A stretch of DNA of 64,000 bases from JBGSQR01 sp964509295 (GCA_964509295.1 CAZDWS010000005.1:192083-256082); one strand, 5' to 3'. Counted from the first letter of the stretch, positions 33,259 to 42,132 are shown. A program made the numbers and translations. The notes: generated by a model from the letters alone, not told the origin.

Positions 33259-33633
33259 ATGGAATGCTCAAGCTGTAAACCTCAAAACAGTACAAGCAAA
33301 ATAGTTTATGCCTGTGGCGGATGTGCAGATGTGGGGGAAGTAGCTGACCAGGTCAGTCGTAAACTGCGCAGAGACGGTTTTGCCACTCCTAAAGCCAGCT
33401 GCCTGGCAGGAATTGGTGCAGGAATAACCGCTTTTATTGAAGCAGCGAAGGCTGCCGACATGGTGATAACCATCGACGGCTGCGAAGTTGGCTGCGCAGA
33501 AAAGATCATCCACAATATCGGTTTGAAGCCGCAGGCGATTTTTCTGACAACCATGGGGCTGGAGAAGGGAAAAACCACACCGTCCCCGGAACTGACTGAA
33601 AGCATTTGCGGCAGAATAGCCTCACAGTTTTAA
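33259..33633 (+). CDS. DGC-domain putative zinc/metal-binding protein
   Basis: 124 residues with four conserved cysteine sites: MECSSC at the start, YACGGCADVGEVADQV, ASCLAGIGAG and TIDGCEVGCAEKII (the DGC motif). Such proteins are found beside ArsP-type permeases and thioredoxin-like genes. No enzymatic role is known. A cytoplasmic metal or metalloid carrier is a reasonable inference. Confidence 0.85.
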   Translation: MECSSCKPQNSTSKIVYACGGCADVGEVADQVSRKLRRDGFATPKASCLAGIGAGITAFIEAAKAADMVITIDGCEVGCAEKIIHNIGLKPQAIFLTTMGLEKGKTTPSPELTESICGRIASQF

Positions 33634-33661
33634 GCGGCACTGCACGAAAAAGGATTTACCC

Positions 33662-34609
33662 ATGATCAAAACCTTCGCTGATTACCTTGTATTTACAAAG
33701 ATCGGCCTCCTCCCCGGCAGTCGTGCCGGGGAGGCTCTCAATTTCTTCGTCTACGACACGATCAAGATTTTCCTGTTGCTGGCTTCAATTATCTTTATTG
33801 TGGCCATCATCCGCTCCTATTTTTCTCCCGAACGAACCAGACGGATCCTTTCCAGTAAACACGAGTATGTGGGTAATGTGCTGGCGGCCCTGCTGGGCAC
33901 GGTTACCCCATTCTGTTCCTGCTCTGCTGTACCTTTGTTTATCGGCTTTCTGGAATCGGGTATTCCGCTGGGCGTTACCTTTTCCTTCCTGATTTCCTCT
34001 CCCATGGTTAACGAGGTGGCCCTGATCATGCTCTGGGGACTGTTCGGCTGGAAGATCGCCCTGATCTATGTCGGCACAGGCCTGATTGTGGCCATCATCT
34101 CCGGACTCATCATCGGCAGGCTTAAAATGGAGAAGTACGTTCAGGACTATGTATGGGAAGTCAAAGTCGGCGCTGCGGAAATACAAGAGCAGAGTTTCAG
34201 GGACAAGCTGGAATATGCCCGTGATTACACTCTGGGGCTGCTGAAAAAAATCTGGCCCTATGTGTTCATCGGCATCGGCATCGGAGCTTTCATCCATGGT
34301 TATGCCCCGGCGGATTTCCTGCTGAAATACGCCGGACGGGATAACCCGTTCGCTGTTCCACTGGCGGTTCTGATCGGAGTACCACTCTACTCCAATGCGG
34401 CCGGGATCATCCCGATTGTTCAGGCACTGATGTCCAAGGGTATGGCTATCGGAACTGTGCTGGCATTCATGATGGCTGTAACGGCCCTGTCACTTCCAGA
34501 GGCGGTTATTTTGAAAAATGTACTGAAGACCCGCCTGCTGGTGACTTTTTTCGGGATAGTTGCCATGGCAATCATCATGGTCGGATACCTGTTTAACGCA
34601 ATTCTGTAA
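33662..34609 (+). CDS. ArsP/UPF0718-family permease
   Basis: 315 residues with about eight membrane helices. The family signature TPFCSCSAVPLFIGFLESGIPLGVTFSFLISSPMVNEVAL is complete, with the CSC pair, and a second half has IGVPLYSNAAGIIPI. ArsP of Campylobacter exports organic trivalent arsenicals; other members of the family are uncharacterised, so the substrate is not certain. Its partners here are thiol-redox proteins. Confidence 0.88.
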   Translation: MIKTFADYLVFTKIGLLPGSRAGEALNFFVYDTIKIFLLLASIIFIVAIIRSYFSPERTRRILSSKHEYVGNVLAALLGTVTPFCSCSAVPLFIGFLESGIPLGVTFSFLISSPMVNEVALIMLWGLFGWKIALIYVGTGLIVAIISGLIIGRLKMEKYVQDYVWEVKVGAAEIQEQSFRDKLEYARDYTLGLLKKIWPYVFIGIGIGAFIHGYAPADFLLKYAGRDNPFAVPLAVLIGVPLYSNAAGIIPIVQALMSKGMAIGTVLAFMMAVTALSLPEAVILKNVLKTRLLVTFFGIVAMAIIMVGYLFNAIL

Positions 34610-34635
34610 ACTATTCACACTAAGGAGACACACAA

Positions 34636-34863
34636 ATGAAAATCGAAGTATTGGGAACCGGATGCGGCAAATGCAAGGATCTTTATGAAGCAGTAAAAAC
34701 TGCTGTGGCGGAAAAAGGCGTACAGGCCGAGATCGTCAAGGTGGAGGACATCCCGTCCATAATGAAGTACGGCGTCATGAGCACCCCGGCTCTGGTCATT
34801 GATGGCAAGGTGGTGTTTTCCGGTAAAGTGGCCCCTGCATCTGAAATCAAGGCTCTGCTATGA
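34636..34863 (+). CDS. Small thioredoxin-like redox-active disulfide protein
   Basis: 75 residues: MKIEVLGTGCGKCKDLYEAV gives a CGKC active site near the N-terminus, and GVMSTPALVIDGKVV contains the cis-proline. This is the thioredoxin_3 group often found next to ArsP-type permeases. Cytoplasmic. It overlaps the next gene as ATGA. Confidence 0.9.
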   Translation: MKIEVLGTGCGKCKDLYEAVKTAVAEKGVQAEIVKVEDIPSIMKYGVMSTPALVIDGKVVFSGKVAPASEIKALL

Positions 34864-35252
34864 AAGCTATTCAATTTGCTATTTTGCTTTCCCTGTTCGC
34901 TGTTGCACCTTTAACTTTGCAAGCAGCCGAGCTTCCTTCATCCAATGCCGCCACAATCAATTCCGCACTGGCATCCGGCAAACCAAGTGTGGTTGACTTT
35001 GGCGCCCGCAGCTGTATCCCCTGCAAGAAGATGGCGCCGATTCTGGAAGAATTGAGCCGAGAACTTAACGGCAAGGCCAATGTGATATTTAACGATGTCT
35101 GGAAGGACAATTCATTGGGAGGTAAATACCGGGTTCAGATGATCCCGACCCAGATCTTCTTCAATGCAAAAGGCCAGGAGGTCAAACGGCACATGGGTTT
35201 TATGGAAAAAGCCGCCATCTTGAAAGAATTGAAAACCGCAGGTATGAAATGA
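34860..35252 (+). CDS. Exported thioredoxin-like protein (CIPC)
   Basis: 130 residues with a signal peptide (AILLSLFAVAPLTLQAAE), a thioredoxin fold with DFGARSCIPCKKMAPILEEL (CIPC) and IPTQIFFNAKGQEV (cis-Pro). It should work in the periplasm and be reduced by the CcdA-like protein encoded next, with which it overlaps by four bases. Confidence 0.9.
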   Translation: MKAIQFAILLSLFAVAPLTLQAAELPSSNAATINSALASGKPSVVDFGARSCIPCKKMAPILEELSRELNGKANVIFNDVWKDNSLGGKYRVQMIPTQIFFNAKGQEVKRHMGFMEKAAILKELKTAGMK

Positions 35253-35941
35253 CCTTTCTGGAAAACATCGAGCAGATTATCACTCTCTATCCTCTGCTGG
35301 CTTTTGGCGCAGTCTTTCTGGCCGGAATAATATCTTCTGCCTCACCCTGCGTACTGGCAACCATTCCCTTGGTGGTGGGCTTTGTGGGTGGTTACAGCGA
35401 TGGTGATCGCAAAAAAGCCTTCCTCTACTCGCTGACATTCATCACAGGCCTGTCAATAACCTTTACCGCTTTCGGAGCGGCTGCCGGACTGTTGGGCACC
35501 ATGTTCGGCTCAATGGGGGGATATTGGTATCTGGTCGCAGGCATAATTGCGCTTGTCATGGGTGGCCAGATGATGGGTTTGTATGAGTTCGGCGGTAACG
35601 TGTGCGGAATGTCGTCGTTCGGGCCTCAACGTGGCGGACTGTTTGGAGCCTTTCTGCTGGGCCTGTTCTTTGGCGTGGTTTCCTCGCCCTGTGCAACGCC
35701 CGTGCTGGTAGTATTGTTGACCGTGGTTGCCAGCAAGGGGCAGGTGCTTTACGGCATTGCCCTGCTGTTCTGCTACGCCATCGGTCATTGCCTGCTGATG
35801 CTGTTTGCCGGAACCTTCACAGGTTTTGTGGAGGGCTTTGTAAAAGCGAAAGGTGTCATGAATTTTTCGCTCTGGGCCAAACGTATCAGTGGCGGAGTGA
35901 TTGCAGTGACAGGCGCCTGGCTTGCCTGGCAAGGATTTTAA
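35249..35941 (+). CDS. CcdA/DsbD-family thiol-disulfide transporter
   Basis: 230 residues with six membrane helices, the first carrying SSASPCVLATIPLVVGF and the fourth VSSPCATPVLVVLL, the two conserved SPC/PC cysteine sites of CcdA that carry electrons across the inner membrane. Coupled to the periplasmic thioredoxin. Together they would deliver reducing power to the periplasm for metalloid or thiol chemistry. Confidence 0.92.
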   Translation: MTFLENIEQIITLYPLLAFGAVFLAGIISSASPCVLATIPLVVGFVGGYSDGDRKKAFLYSLTFITGLSITFTAFGAAAGLLGTMFGSMGGYWYLVAGIIALVMGGQMMGLYEFGGNVCGMSSFGPQRGGLFGAFLLGLFFGVVSSPCATPVLVVLLTVVASKGQVLYGIALLFCYAIGHCLLMLFAGTFTGFVEGFVKAKGVMNFSLWAKRISGGVIAVTGAWLAWQGF

Positions 35942-35966
35942 TTAATAACAGAACTTGGAGGGTATC

Positions 35967-36464
35967 ATGATAAAACGAGTGCTAGTCATGTTGCAGCTGT
36001 TGCTGATAATTGCTGTAAAAACCGGCCATGCTGCCGAAGAGGCCCCTTGCGCCTTTGATTCTTATTTGACAGGTTTTAACTACGATAGCCGCGCCGAAAT
36101 GAAGATTGACAGCAAACAGCTGCTGAAGCTCCTGGTCGCCAGAAAAGCCGTGCTGGTGGATATCCGTTTTCCCGAGGAAACAAAAGCCTGGCGGATGGGT
36201 TTCGGCCAGTTTATTCCGTTGAACGAATTACCCGGGCGGCTTGCCGAGTTGCCAAAGGACAAGATCATCGTCACCGCCTGCCCGCACAAGGACCGCTCTG
36301 CCATAGCCATGGCCTACCTGCGCACCAAAGGGTATACAGCCCGTTATCTGACCGACGGCCTGACCGGACTGGCCGAAAATCTGCGTGGTGATACCGCCAG
36401 GGATTTTCTGGAAAATTTGGAAGCAAATGACAGCAAATCGAGTTCTTCAATATCAGCAGATTGA
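35967..36464 (+). CDS. Exported rhodanese-domain protein
   Basis: 165 residues with a signal peptide (MIKRVLVMLQLLLIIAVKTGHA) and one rhodanese domain: AVLVDIRFPEETKAWRMGF and the active loop TACPHKDRSAIAMAYLR with the catalytic Cys. Sulfur transfer in the periplasm is the expected chemistry. Start at 35967, preceded by GGAGGG. Last gene of the first arsenic operon. Confidence 0.88.
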   Translation: MIKRVLVMLQLLLIIAVKTGHAAEEAPCAFDSYLTGFNYDSRAEMKIDSKQLLKLLVARKAVLVDIRFPEETKAWRMGFGQFIPLNELPGRLAELPKDKIIVTACPHKDRSAIAMAYLRTKGYTARYLTDGLTGLAENLRGDTARDFLENLEANDSKSSSSISAD

Positions 36465-36562
36465 GATCACTGACATATTTAATCAATCAAAAGCTAACCG
36501 GCTAATTTTCACCTCGTGTATCAGTGCCTCCAAATCCTTTTGCTTAGCTCCATCAGACCACT

Positions 36563-36613
36563 TTTATGCAATTTGTAAAAGACTTTGACAATTTGCATAA
36601 ACGCCGCTAAAGC
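36563..36613 (+). promoter_or_regulatory. Promoter and inverted-repeat operator of the second arsR
   Basis: TTTATGCAATTTGTAAAAG (36563-36581) and CTTTGACAATTTGCATAAA (36583-36601) are inverted, 17 of 19 positions matching. TTGACA (36585-36590) inside the right arm with TAAAGC 17 bases on (36608-36613) is the likely promoter. The operator covers the -35 and spacer. Confidence 0.65.
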
Positions 36614-36649
36614 TACAGTTCACTGTCATTAAAGCGGAGACGTACTACC

Positions 36650-36997
36650 ATGAAACATCTCGCCCAAACTATCAAAGCCCTTTCCGACCCGATCCGCCTG
36701 CGTATCGTCCTGCTGCTGCAGGCCGAAGGCGAACTGTGCGTCTGCGATCTGATGGCGGTGCTAAAGCTGCCGCAATCCACTGTTTCCCGTCATCTGGCTT
36801 ATTTAAAACGAAGCTGCTGGGTTGATATCCGTCGCCAGGGCGTCTGGATACACTACCAATTGAGCCAGGAGAGCTGTACCATCTGCCGGGAGATGCTGGA
36901 CATGCTCAAAAAGCACGCCACCATCCTGCCCGAGGCAGAAACCGACCGCCTCATGCTGGCTGCCATCCTGAAAGATAAAACCGACTTCTGCCTCTAG
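36650..36997 (+). CDS. arsR: ArsR-family arsenite repressor
   Basis: 115 residues: ALSDPIRLRIVLLLQAEGELCVCDLMAVLKLPQSTVSRHLAYLKRS. ELCVCDLM is the classical arsenite-binding motif (Cys-Val-Cys) of ArsR in E. coli plasmid and chromosome systems. CTICREML adds more cysteines. It differs much from the first ArsR at 32017 and has a different operator, so the two operons respond separately. Acr3 lies 131 bases downstream. Confidence 0.93.
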   Translation: MKHLAQTIKALSDPIRLRIVLLLQAEGELCVCDLMAVLKLPQSTVSRHLAYLKRSCWVDIRRQGVWIHYQLSQESCTICREMLDMLKKHATILPEAETDRLMLAAILKDKTDFCL

Positions 36998-37128
36998 AAT
37001 AACACTCTGCACCCGAAATTCCCGTCTGAAACACAATTGTCACTTGAATGCATCCGTCAAAGCGGATATATTCAAAGCAGAGGCAACTCTTCCCCTGGCA
37101 ATCGTTGATTTACGAACGGAGAACCATC

Positions 37129-38178
37129 ATGAGCGAACACCTTTCCCATAAACTATCATTCCTCGACCGCTGGCTGACACTATGGATCTTCGCCGCCATG
37201 GCTGTTGGCGTCGGCCTGGGATATCTGGTGCCCGGCACGGAAAACTTTATCAATACCTTCCAGATCGGCACAACCAACATCCCTATTGCAATCGGACTGA
37301 TCGTGATGATGTATCCACCTTTTGCCAAGGTGAAGTACGAGGATATGCCGGAGGTGTTTCGTAACAGGAAAATACTGGGAATGTCACTGATCCAGAACTG
37401 GATCATCGGACCGGTTCTGATGTTCGTGCTGGCGGCACTGTTGCTGCCGGACAAGCCGGATTACCTGGTTGGCCTGATCATGATCGGACTGGCCCGCTGC
37501 ATTGCCATGGTAATCGTCTGGAACGAACTGGCCAAGGGCAACACTGAGTACGCTGCCGGACTGGTGGCTTTCAACAGTATCTTCCAGGTGCTCTTTTATA
37601 GTGTCTATGCCTGGTTCTTCATTACGGTTCTGCCGCCACTGGTCGGACTGCAGGGGATGGTGGTGAATGTAAGTATCGGCCAGATTGCCGAGAGCGTTTT
37701 CATCTATCTGGGAATCCCCTGTATTGCCGGAGCCTTGACCAGACTGATCGGCGTCAAAATCATGGGTAAGGAACGCTATCACAGGGAATTTGTGCCGAAG
37801 ATCAGTCCGCTAACCCTGATCGCACTGCTGTTCACCATCGTGGTCATGTTCAGCCTGAAGGGCAACCTGATCGTGCAACTGCCCATGGATGTGCTGCGCA
37901 TCGCCATCCCGCTGCTGATCTATTTTGTGGTCATGTTTCTGGTATCGTTCTGGATGGGCAAAAAGGTGGGGGCAGACTACTCCAAAACAACAACACTGGC
38001 CTTTACGGCCGCCAGTAACAACTTTGAGCTGGCCATTGCCGTTGCAATAGCCGTCTTCGGCATCAACTCCGGCGCCGCATTTGCCGCTGTTATAGGCCCT
38101 CTGGTAGAGGTACCTGTAATGATCGGACTGGTCAATGTGGCTTTCTGGTTTAAAAAGAGAATGTTTGCAGAAGGTTGA
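37129..38178 (+). CDS. acr3: Acr3 arsenite efflux permease
   Basis: 349 residues, about ten membrane helices of the bile acid/Na symporter fold. The motifs IGLARCIAMVIVWNELAKGN (essential cysteine) and TAASNNFELAIAVAIAVFG are diagnostic. It expels As(III) from the cytoplasm. I start at 37129, with CGGAG eight bases upstream; the longer frame lies in the leader. No arsA or arsC is adjacent. Confidence 0.95.
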   Translation: MSEHLSHKLSFLDRWLTLWIFAAMAVGVGLGYLVPGTENFINTFQIGTTNIPIAIGLIVMMYPPFAKVKYEDMPEVFRNRKILGMSLIQNWIIGPVLMFVLAALLLPDKPDYLVGLIMIGLARCIAMVIVWNELAKGNTEYAAGLVAFNSIFQVLFYSVYAWFFITVLPPLVGLQGMVVNVSIGQIAESVFIYLGIPCIAGALTRLIGVKIMGKERYHREFVPKISPLTLIALLFTIVVMFSLKGNLIVQLPMDVLRIAIPLLIYFVVMFLVSFWMGKKVGADYSKTTTLAFTAASNNFELAIAVAIAVFGINSGAAFAAVIGPLVEVPVMIGLVNVAFWFKKRMFAEG

Positions 38179-38200
38179 CAACGAATGCCATATCTTCCAG

Positions 38201-38237
38201 CAAAAAGCCCCGTTCAGATAGAGAACGGGGCTTTTTG
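38201..38237. terminator. Bidirectional intrinsic terminator
   Basis: A perfect 15-pair stem, CAAAAAGCCCCGTTC with GAACGGGGCTTTTTG, seven-base loop, between the convergent acr3 and nrfA genes. Confidence 0.92.
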
Positions 38238-38271
38238 TGATCTGCAACCTTAAGTTTACTGGTTTTTCATA

Positions 38272-39720
38272 TTACAGCTGTGGCCCGTAGGGATCCTTTA
38301 GTTCCTGTTCCGGCTTGAACATCAACTTCTTGGCACCACGGTTGTTAGTGTATTTACTCAACTCAAGATCAACCTTGATCGGCACATCGACCCCGGCCTT
38401 GGCCAATGCCTGGCGCAGCATGGCTTCCGCCTTGCCCGCATGCATGGTGGCATCTCCAAGAACACGCATTGCTTCAGTGGGGTTATGGAAGCCGACCGAG
38501 TTTTCGGCACCGAAAAAGAGGTTGCGGTAGAAACCTTCTTCGTAGCTGTCCTTTGCCAGATCATAGAGCTTTTTGTCGATCTGCTTACCTGCCGCCTGCT
38601 CCTTATGGGTCAATTCAAACAGCTTGGCAACGGTAGCCAGGGCATAGCCGGAGCGGATATACTGTGAGGCGGCCCGATCCTGAATAGCAATCACCTGATT
38701 TTTCAGCCATTCAGGTGTTTCTGAGTGGCATTGCTGGCACCCTTTAAAGTCATTTTTCAGCGGGCTCATGATCCGATGATCGGCGATCTTTCTGCTACCC
38801 ACCTTTGTATACGGCATGTGGCAATCGGCACAGGCAACACCAGCCATCCAGTGCACGCTGTTATTGGAATACATCTCGAATTCAGGGTGACGGATAAAAG
38901 CCATTTTGAATCCGGTCACAGCCTGGGTCCACTCACCATAGGACTTGTCGCTACGGATTTTTTTGATGATATTTTCTATGCTGATCTTTCCCCACTTGCT
39001 CCCGTCCCACGGAAAGAAGACATCCTGAGATTTCATGTCAGCACTCTTGGGGATGGTGTAGGTGACGTGGCACTGGGCGCAGACCAGGCTGCGCTTATCC
39101 TGGTTTGTGAACTTGGTCTGGTCAACTCCGATTTTCTGCAGGGCCTTGTTGAGGGTAAAACCACGGGAAATCTTAAGGCCCATGTCTTTATTGTCGTGGC
39201 AATCAATGCAGGACACCCCAAGTTCCTGATGTTCTTTGGGGATCATGGCCACAGCGTCTTTATAGGGTGCTGAAAAGTAGCCCAAGCCGTTTTTTTCGGC
39301 CAATTGCGGAGCATATGGGCTTTTACAGGTCAGGCACGAGCCACCGGCCTTTACGCGAGACGGGTCAATTTCGGCCTGATCCTTCATCATGTGGACATGA
39401 CCGCGGGGTTCGTTATACTCGATGCCAAAGCCCCAGCCATTGAACAACAGGGCGGCAAAGGGGTATTCGGACAGTTTGTCATAAACTTTGCCGCCGTCGT
39501 TGCCTTTCTTGTACTTGCTCTTGCCTTCCGGGGTCGCTTCAGCGGTTTTTTTCCATGTCTCATATTCAGCCGGAAAGTTTTTCCCCCAGACTGCCGGATC
39601 AATGGTGCCATCGGGAATCTCGACGGCCTTGACCTGCTCTGCTTTTTTCGGTGCGCAAGCGGTTGCCATAAAACCGCAAAGTGCGGCAGCGATCAGGGTT
39701 GTAATCAGCTTCATCTTCAT
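38272..39720 (-). CDS. nrfA: NrfA, pentaheme cytochrome c nitrite reductase (calcium-independent type)
   Basis: Reduces nitrite to ammonium with six electrons in the periplasm. 482 residues with one CXXCK (CLTCK, 129-133; catalytic heme, lysine ligand) and four CXXCH sites (CIDCH, CAQCH, CADCH, CQQCH). The active-site arginine and His are in EPRGH (106-108). Where calcium-binding NrfA has K-x-Q-H, this has F-I-R-H with Arg277, as described for the Geobacter lovleyi enzyme, so no calcium is expected. The signal ends MATAC, a possible lipobox. nrfH precedes it. Confidence 0.96.
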   Translation of the reverse strand: MKMKLITTLIAAALCGFMATACAPKKAEQVKAVEIPDGTIDPAVWGKNFPAEYETWKKTAEATPEGKSKYKKGNDGGKVYDKLSEYPFAALLFNGWGFGIEYNEPRGHVHMMKDQAEIDPSRVKAGGSCLTCKSPYAPQLAEKNGLGYFSAPYKDAVAMIPKEHQELGVSCIDCHDNKDMGLKISRGFTLNKALQKIGVDQTKFTNQDKRSLVCAQCHVTYTIPKSADMKSQDVFFPWDGSKWGKISIENIIKKIRSDKSYGEWTQAVTGFKMAFIRHPEFEMYSNNSVHWMAGVACADCHMPYTKVGSRKIADHRIMSPLKNDFKGCQQCHSETPEWLKNQVIAIQDRAASQYIRSGYALATVAKLFELTHKEQAAGKQIDKKLYDLAKDSYEEGFYRNLFFGAENSVGFHNPTEAMRVLGDATMHAGKAEAMLRQALAKAGVDVPIKVDLELSKYTNNRGAKKLMFKPEQELKDPYGPQL

Positions 39721-39749
39721 ATGTTTCCTCCAGGGTGAAATAGTATGGG

Positions 39750-40214
39750 TTAGCGTGTTTCAATGCCGCCGGTACCGGTATGGGTAATACGACGATGGCA
39801 TTTCCAGCAGTCACGGGAGGTATCCATCTGCGACACCAGTGTACTGTGGCATCGGATGCAGTTGGCCTTGACCACCTTAGCACCATGTTCGGACAGCGTA
39901 ATCCGCTCCGGCACCTGGCCGGAATAAAAGAAAATTACATCTTTCATACCGTCGATTGACTTCCAGATATAATGCATGGCGGCATTATTGCCAGGCAGGT
40001 GACAGTCTACGCATCTGAAGCGCCGGTGGGCACCGGAGTTCATGAAATTACTATACTGGTCCTCCATTACATGACAACTGGCGCAGAATACTGAGGATTC
40101 GGATTTTGCCAGTAATTGCGGTGGTCCCAGCAACAGAAACAGTGCAAACAACGCCAGTACAGCAACCGTAATGGCCGTAACTTTAAGTCGCTGTCCACGC
40201 GAAAATGATTTCAT
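39750..40214 (-). CDS. nrfH: NrfH, tetraheme quinol dehydrogenase
   Basis: A NapC/NirT-family cytochrome that carries electrons from menaquinol to NrfA. 154 residues: one N-terminal helix (AITVAVLALFALFLLLGPP), then four CXXCH (CASCH, CVDCH, CIRCH, CWKCH) on the periplasmic side. The methionine ligand region CHVMEDQY is typical. It starts after GGGGG at 40214 and lies 29 bases before nrfA. Confidence 0.95.
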   Translation of the reverse strand: MKSFSRGQRLKVTAITVAVLALFALFLLLGPPQLLAKSESSVFCASCHVMEDQYSNFMNSGAHRRFRCVDCHLPGNNAAMHYIWKSIDGMKDVIFFYSGQVPERITLSEHGAKVVKANCIRCHSTLVSQMDTSRDCWKCHRRITHTGTGGIETR

Positions 40215-40299
40215 CCATTATCCCCCTTCCTGAAAAAGACTCACCGTCTTGACTCCCCCTGATCTCCATTTTTCGCCCTCTCATCAAAAGTAGTCACAA

Positions 40300-40356
40300 A
40301 TACTTGCTACAAGTATATACCTTAAATAAACATTCACACGGTTTGACCAAAGTCAA
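40300..40356 (-). promoter_or_regulatory. nrfHA promoter with a TTGAC-N4-GTCAA box and a second dyad
   Basis: TTGACCAAAGTCAA (40343-40356) is a perfect 5-4-5 palindrome of the kind attributed to CRP/FNR-family regulators of nitrogen oxide metabolism (HcpR/DNR-like). On the minus strand TATATA (40314-40319) lies 33 bases downstream centre to centre, which puts the box near -41.5, the class II activator position. A perfect ATACTTG-CTA-CAAGTAT dyad (40300-40316) covers the predicted start. Confidence 0.65.
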
Positions 40357-40416
40357 CTATCCACGAATACTCTTGAAGTTATCTGACCCGAAAGTTCACA
40401 ACATAATGATCCAATA

Positions 40417-40449
40417 AAAAGCCCCGCTCAAGTTATGAGCGGGGCTTTT
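40417..40449. terminator. Bidirectional terminator, end of the nap-octaheme operon
   Basis: AAAAGCCCCGCTCA and TGAGCGGGGCTTTT pair perfectly over 14 bases around AGTTA. It lies 28 bases past the octaheme gene end. Confidence 0.9.
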
Positions 40450-40476
40450 CAGCTAATACGGTTATGCAGTTAAAAT

Positions 40477-42108
40477 CTACTTCTTGGCAGCACCTTCTCT
40501 GGCCACCTTCATAGCTTCGTTGAGAATCTTGACACCTTCCTTGGAAGCGGTTATGGAACCGGTCAGACTTTCTCTGGCCAGGTCAGGATTATGGAAACCG
40601 TCCGAATTCTCGGCAGTCCAGTATTCCCAAAGGGCATGACCTTCTTCATGCTTGAAACGGGCCTGTGCCAGTACGGATTCAACAACTCCAAGACGCTGGG
40701 CAGCGGCATAGGTATCAATCAGCTGACCCAGCCAGTATTCAGCCTTACGCATCTTGCCCTTGGTGTAGTTCTGAATGGCATCAATCTGGTAGGCTTTCTG
40801 AGCTACAGATGACTTGGGATGGCAGCTCATGCAGGACTCTTTTACTGTCAACTTGGGACGGGTAACACCGTGTGTCGAGAACATCTTGCCATTTTTGCCC
40901 TTCTGCTGCGGCATATGACACTGATGGCACTGGACACCGGCCTTGTCATGGATGCTGCCGGCATAGGTTTCTGCCTCAGGGTGCTGGAACTTGATCAGAC
41001 GTGCGCCGGTAACGGCATGTTTGAAGTCGTAGAAATCAATGCTCTGATAGTACTTGAACAGTTGTAGTGAGTTTTTAAGCGGGAACAGATTGGTACGCCT
41101 GTCGTCAAACTTGACCGGCTTGCCATCGCTCTGCTGTGTTCCCGGATTGCAGTTGTACTCCACATGACATTGTGCGCACATCATGCGTGAATCGGTTTTC
41201 TCCATCACACCGATCTTGCGGAAGCCGTCACGGAAGGAAACAACCTTCAGATCGGTTTTGCCCTTTTTGGCAAAAATGTTACCGGCAGGATCTTTGCCGA
41301 TTGCATCGATCAAGGCATCACGAACAACACGCGGCTGTGTGCCGTGCGGGTCATGACAGTGGATACAGCCCACTGCATTGTTGGTGGCTTTGGCTACCTC
41401 AACAACATTAGAGCCACGATCAAACTTTGCTTTTGGATCCTTGTCGCCCATATACTTCATATTCAGGATATGGTCGGAAGTCTTGCACTGAATACAGGTG
41501 GCATTACCTGCCATGGCGGTCTGCTGCATTTTTTTACCGGTATCAACCAGAACATCCCAGGTTCTACCGTTTTTATCGATACCATTCCAACCATCTTTAA
41601 ACTGGAAACGGCCACCCTGGAAACGGTCAACTACGAACTGATCCGTAACCATGTAGGCATGTCCGCGAGGCTCGGCATGTTCAAATGTAAAGCCGTGACC
41701 ATCAAGCAGCTTGTCCTGCATTGGTGAACGGCCTGTCGGCATCCCTTTGTCTTTACGGGCAGCAGCGTCATAATGGATTTTGTAAAAACTGTCATACTGG
41801 TCCTTGTGACATTTGCCGCACAAGGCCTGATCGATAATGGTAACCGGCTTGTACTTTTCCGGGTCATTCATGTGGTCCGTTGTTTTATCATGACAGACCT
41901 TGCAGGAAATCGAGGCATGCTTGGACCCCTCTTTCATTGCCTTGACCTCGTCGTGACAGGAATAACATTGCGCCCGTCCGTCATCAACCTTCTTTGCAGC
42001 CGTCTTTGTTGCCGGCTTGGCTTTGGCAGCCGTTGTCATGGCAGGAATTGACAGTACGGCAACAGCACCAGCCATCGCAGCGACCAAAGCCAGTTTTTTC
42101 TTCAGCAT
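40477..42108 (-). CDS. Octaheme cytochrome c nitrite reductase (ONR/TvNiR type)
   Basis: 543 residues with eight heme sites: CYSCH (48), CKVCH (69), CGKCH (97), CIQCK (205), CIHCH, CAQCH, CHQCH, CMSCH. The fourth is CXXCK, the catalytic heme in the Thioalkalivibrio octaheme nitrite reductase, and EPRGH (146-150) provides the active-site Arg and His. It keeps K-F-Q-H at the calcium motif, unlike the NrfA here. A periplasmic signal peptide is present. Predicted to reduce nitrite to ammonium. It ends the nap operon. Confidence 0.9.
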   Translation of the reverse strand: MLKKKLALVAAMAGAVAVLSIPAMTTAAKAKPATKTAAKKVDDGRAQCYSCHDEVKAMKEGSKHASISCKVCHDKTTDHMNDPEKYKPVTIIDQALCGKCHKDQYDSFYKIHYDAAARKDKGMPTGRSPMQDKLLDGHGFTFEHAEPRGHAYMVTDQFVVDRFQGGRFQFKDGWNGIDKNGRTWDVLVDTGKKMQQTAMAGNATCIQCKTSDHILNMKYMGDKDPKAKFDRGSNVVEVAKATNNAVGCIHCHDPHGTQPRVVRDALIDAIGKDPAGNIFAKKGKTDLKVVSFRDGFRKIGVMEKTDSRMMCAQCHVEYNCNPGTQQSDGKPVKFDDRRTNLFPLKNSLQLFKYYQSIDFYDFKHAVTGARLIKFQHPEAETYAGSIHDKAGVQCHQCHMPQQKGKNGKMFSTHGVTRPKLTVKESCMSCHPKSSVAQKAYQIDAIQNYTKGKMRKAEYWLGQLIDTYAAAQRLGVVESVLAQARFKHEEGHALWEYWTAENSDGFHNPDLARESLTGSITASKEGVKILNEAMKVAREGAAKK

Positions 42109-42132
42109 AATTTTTCTCCTTTCTTGATTAAA

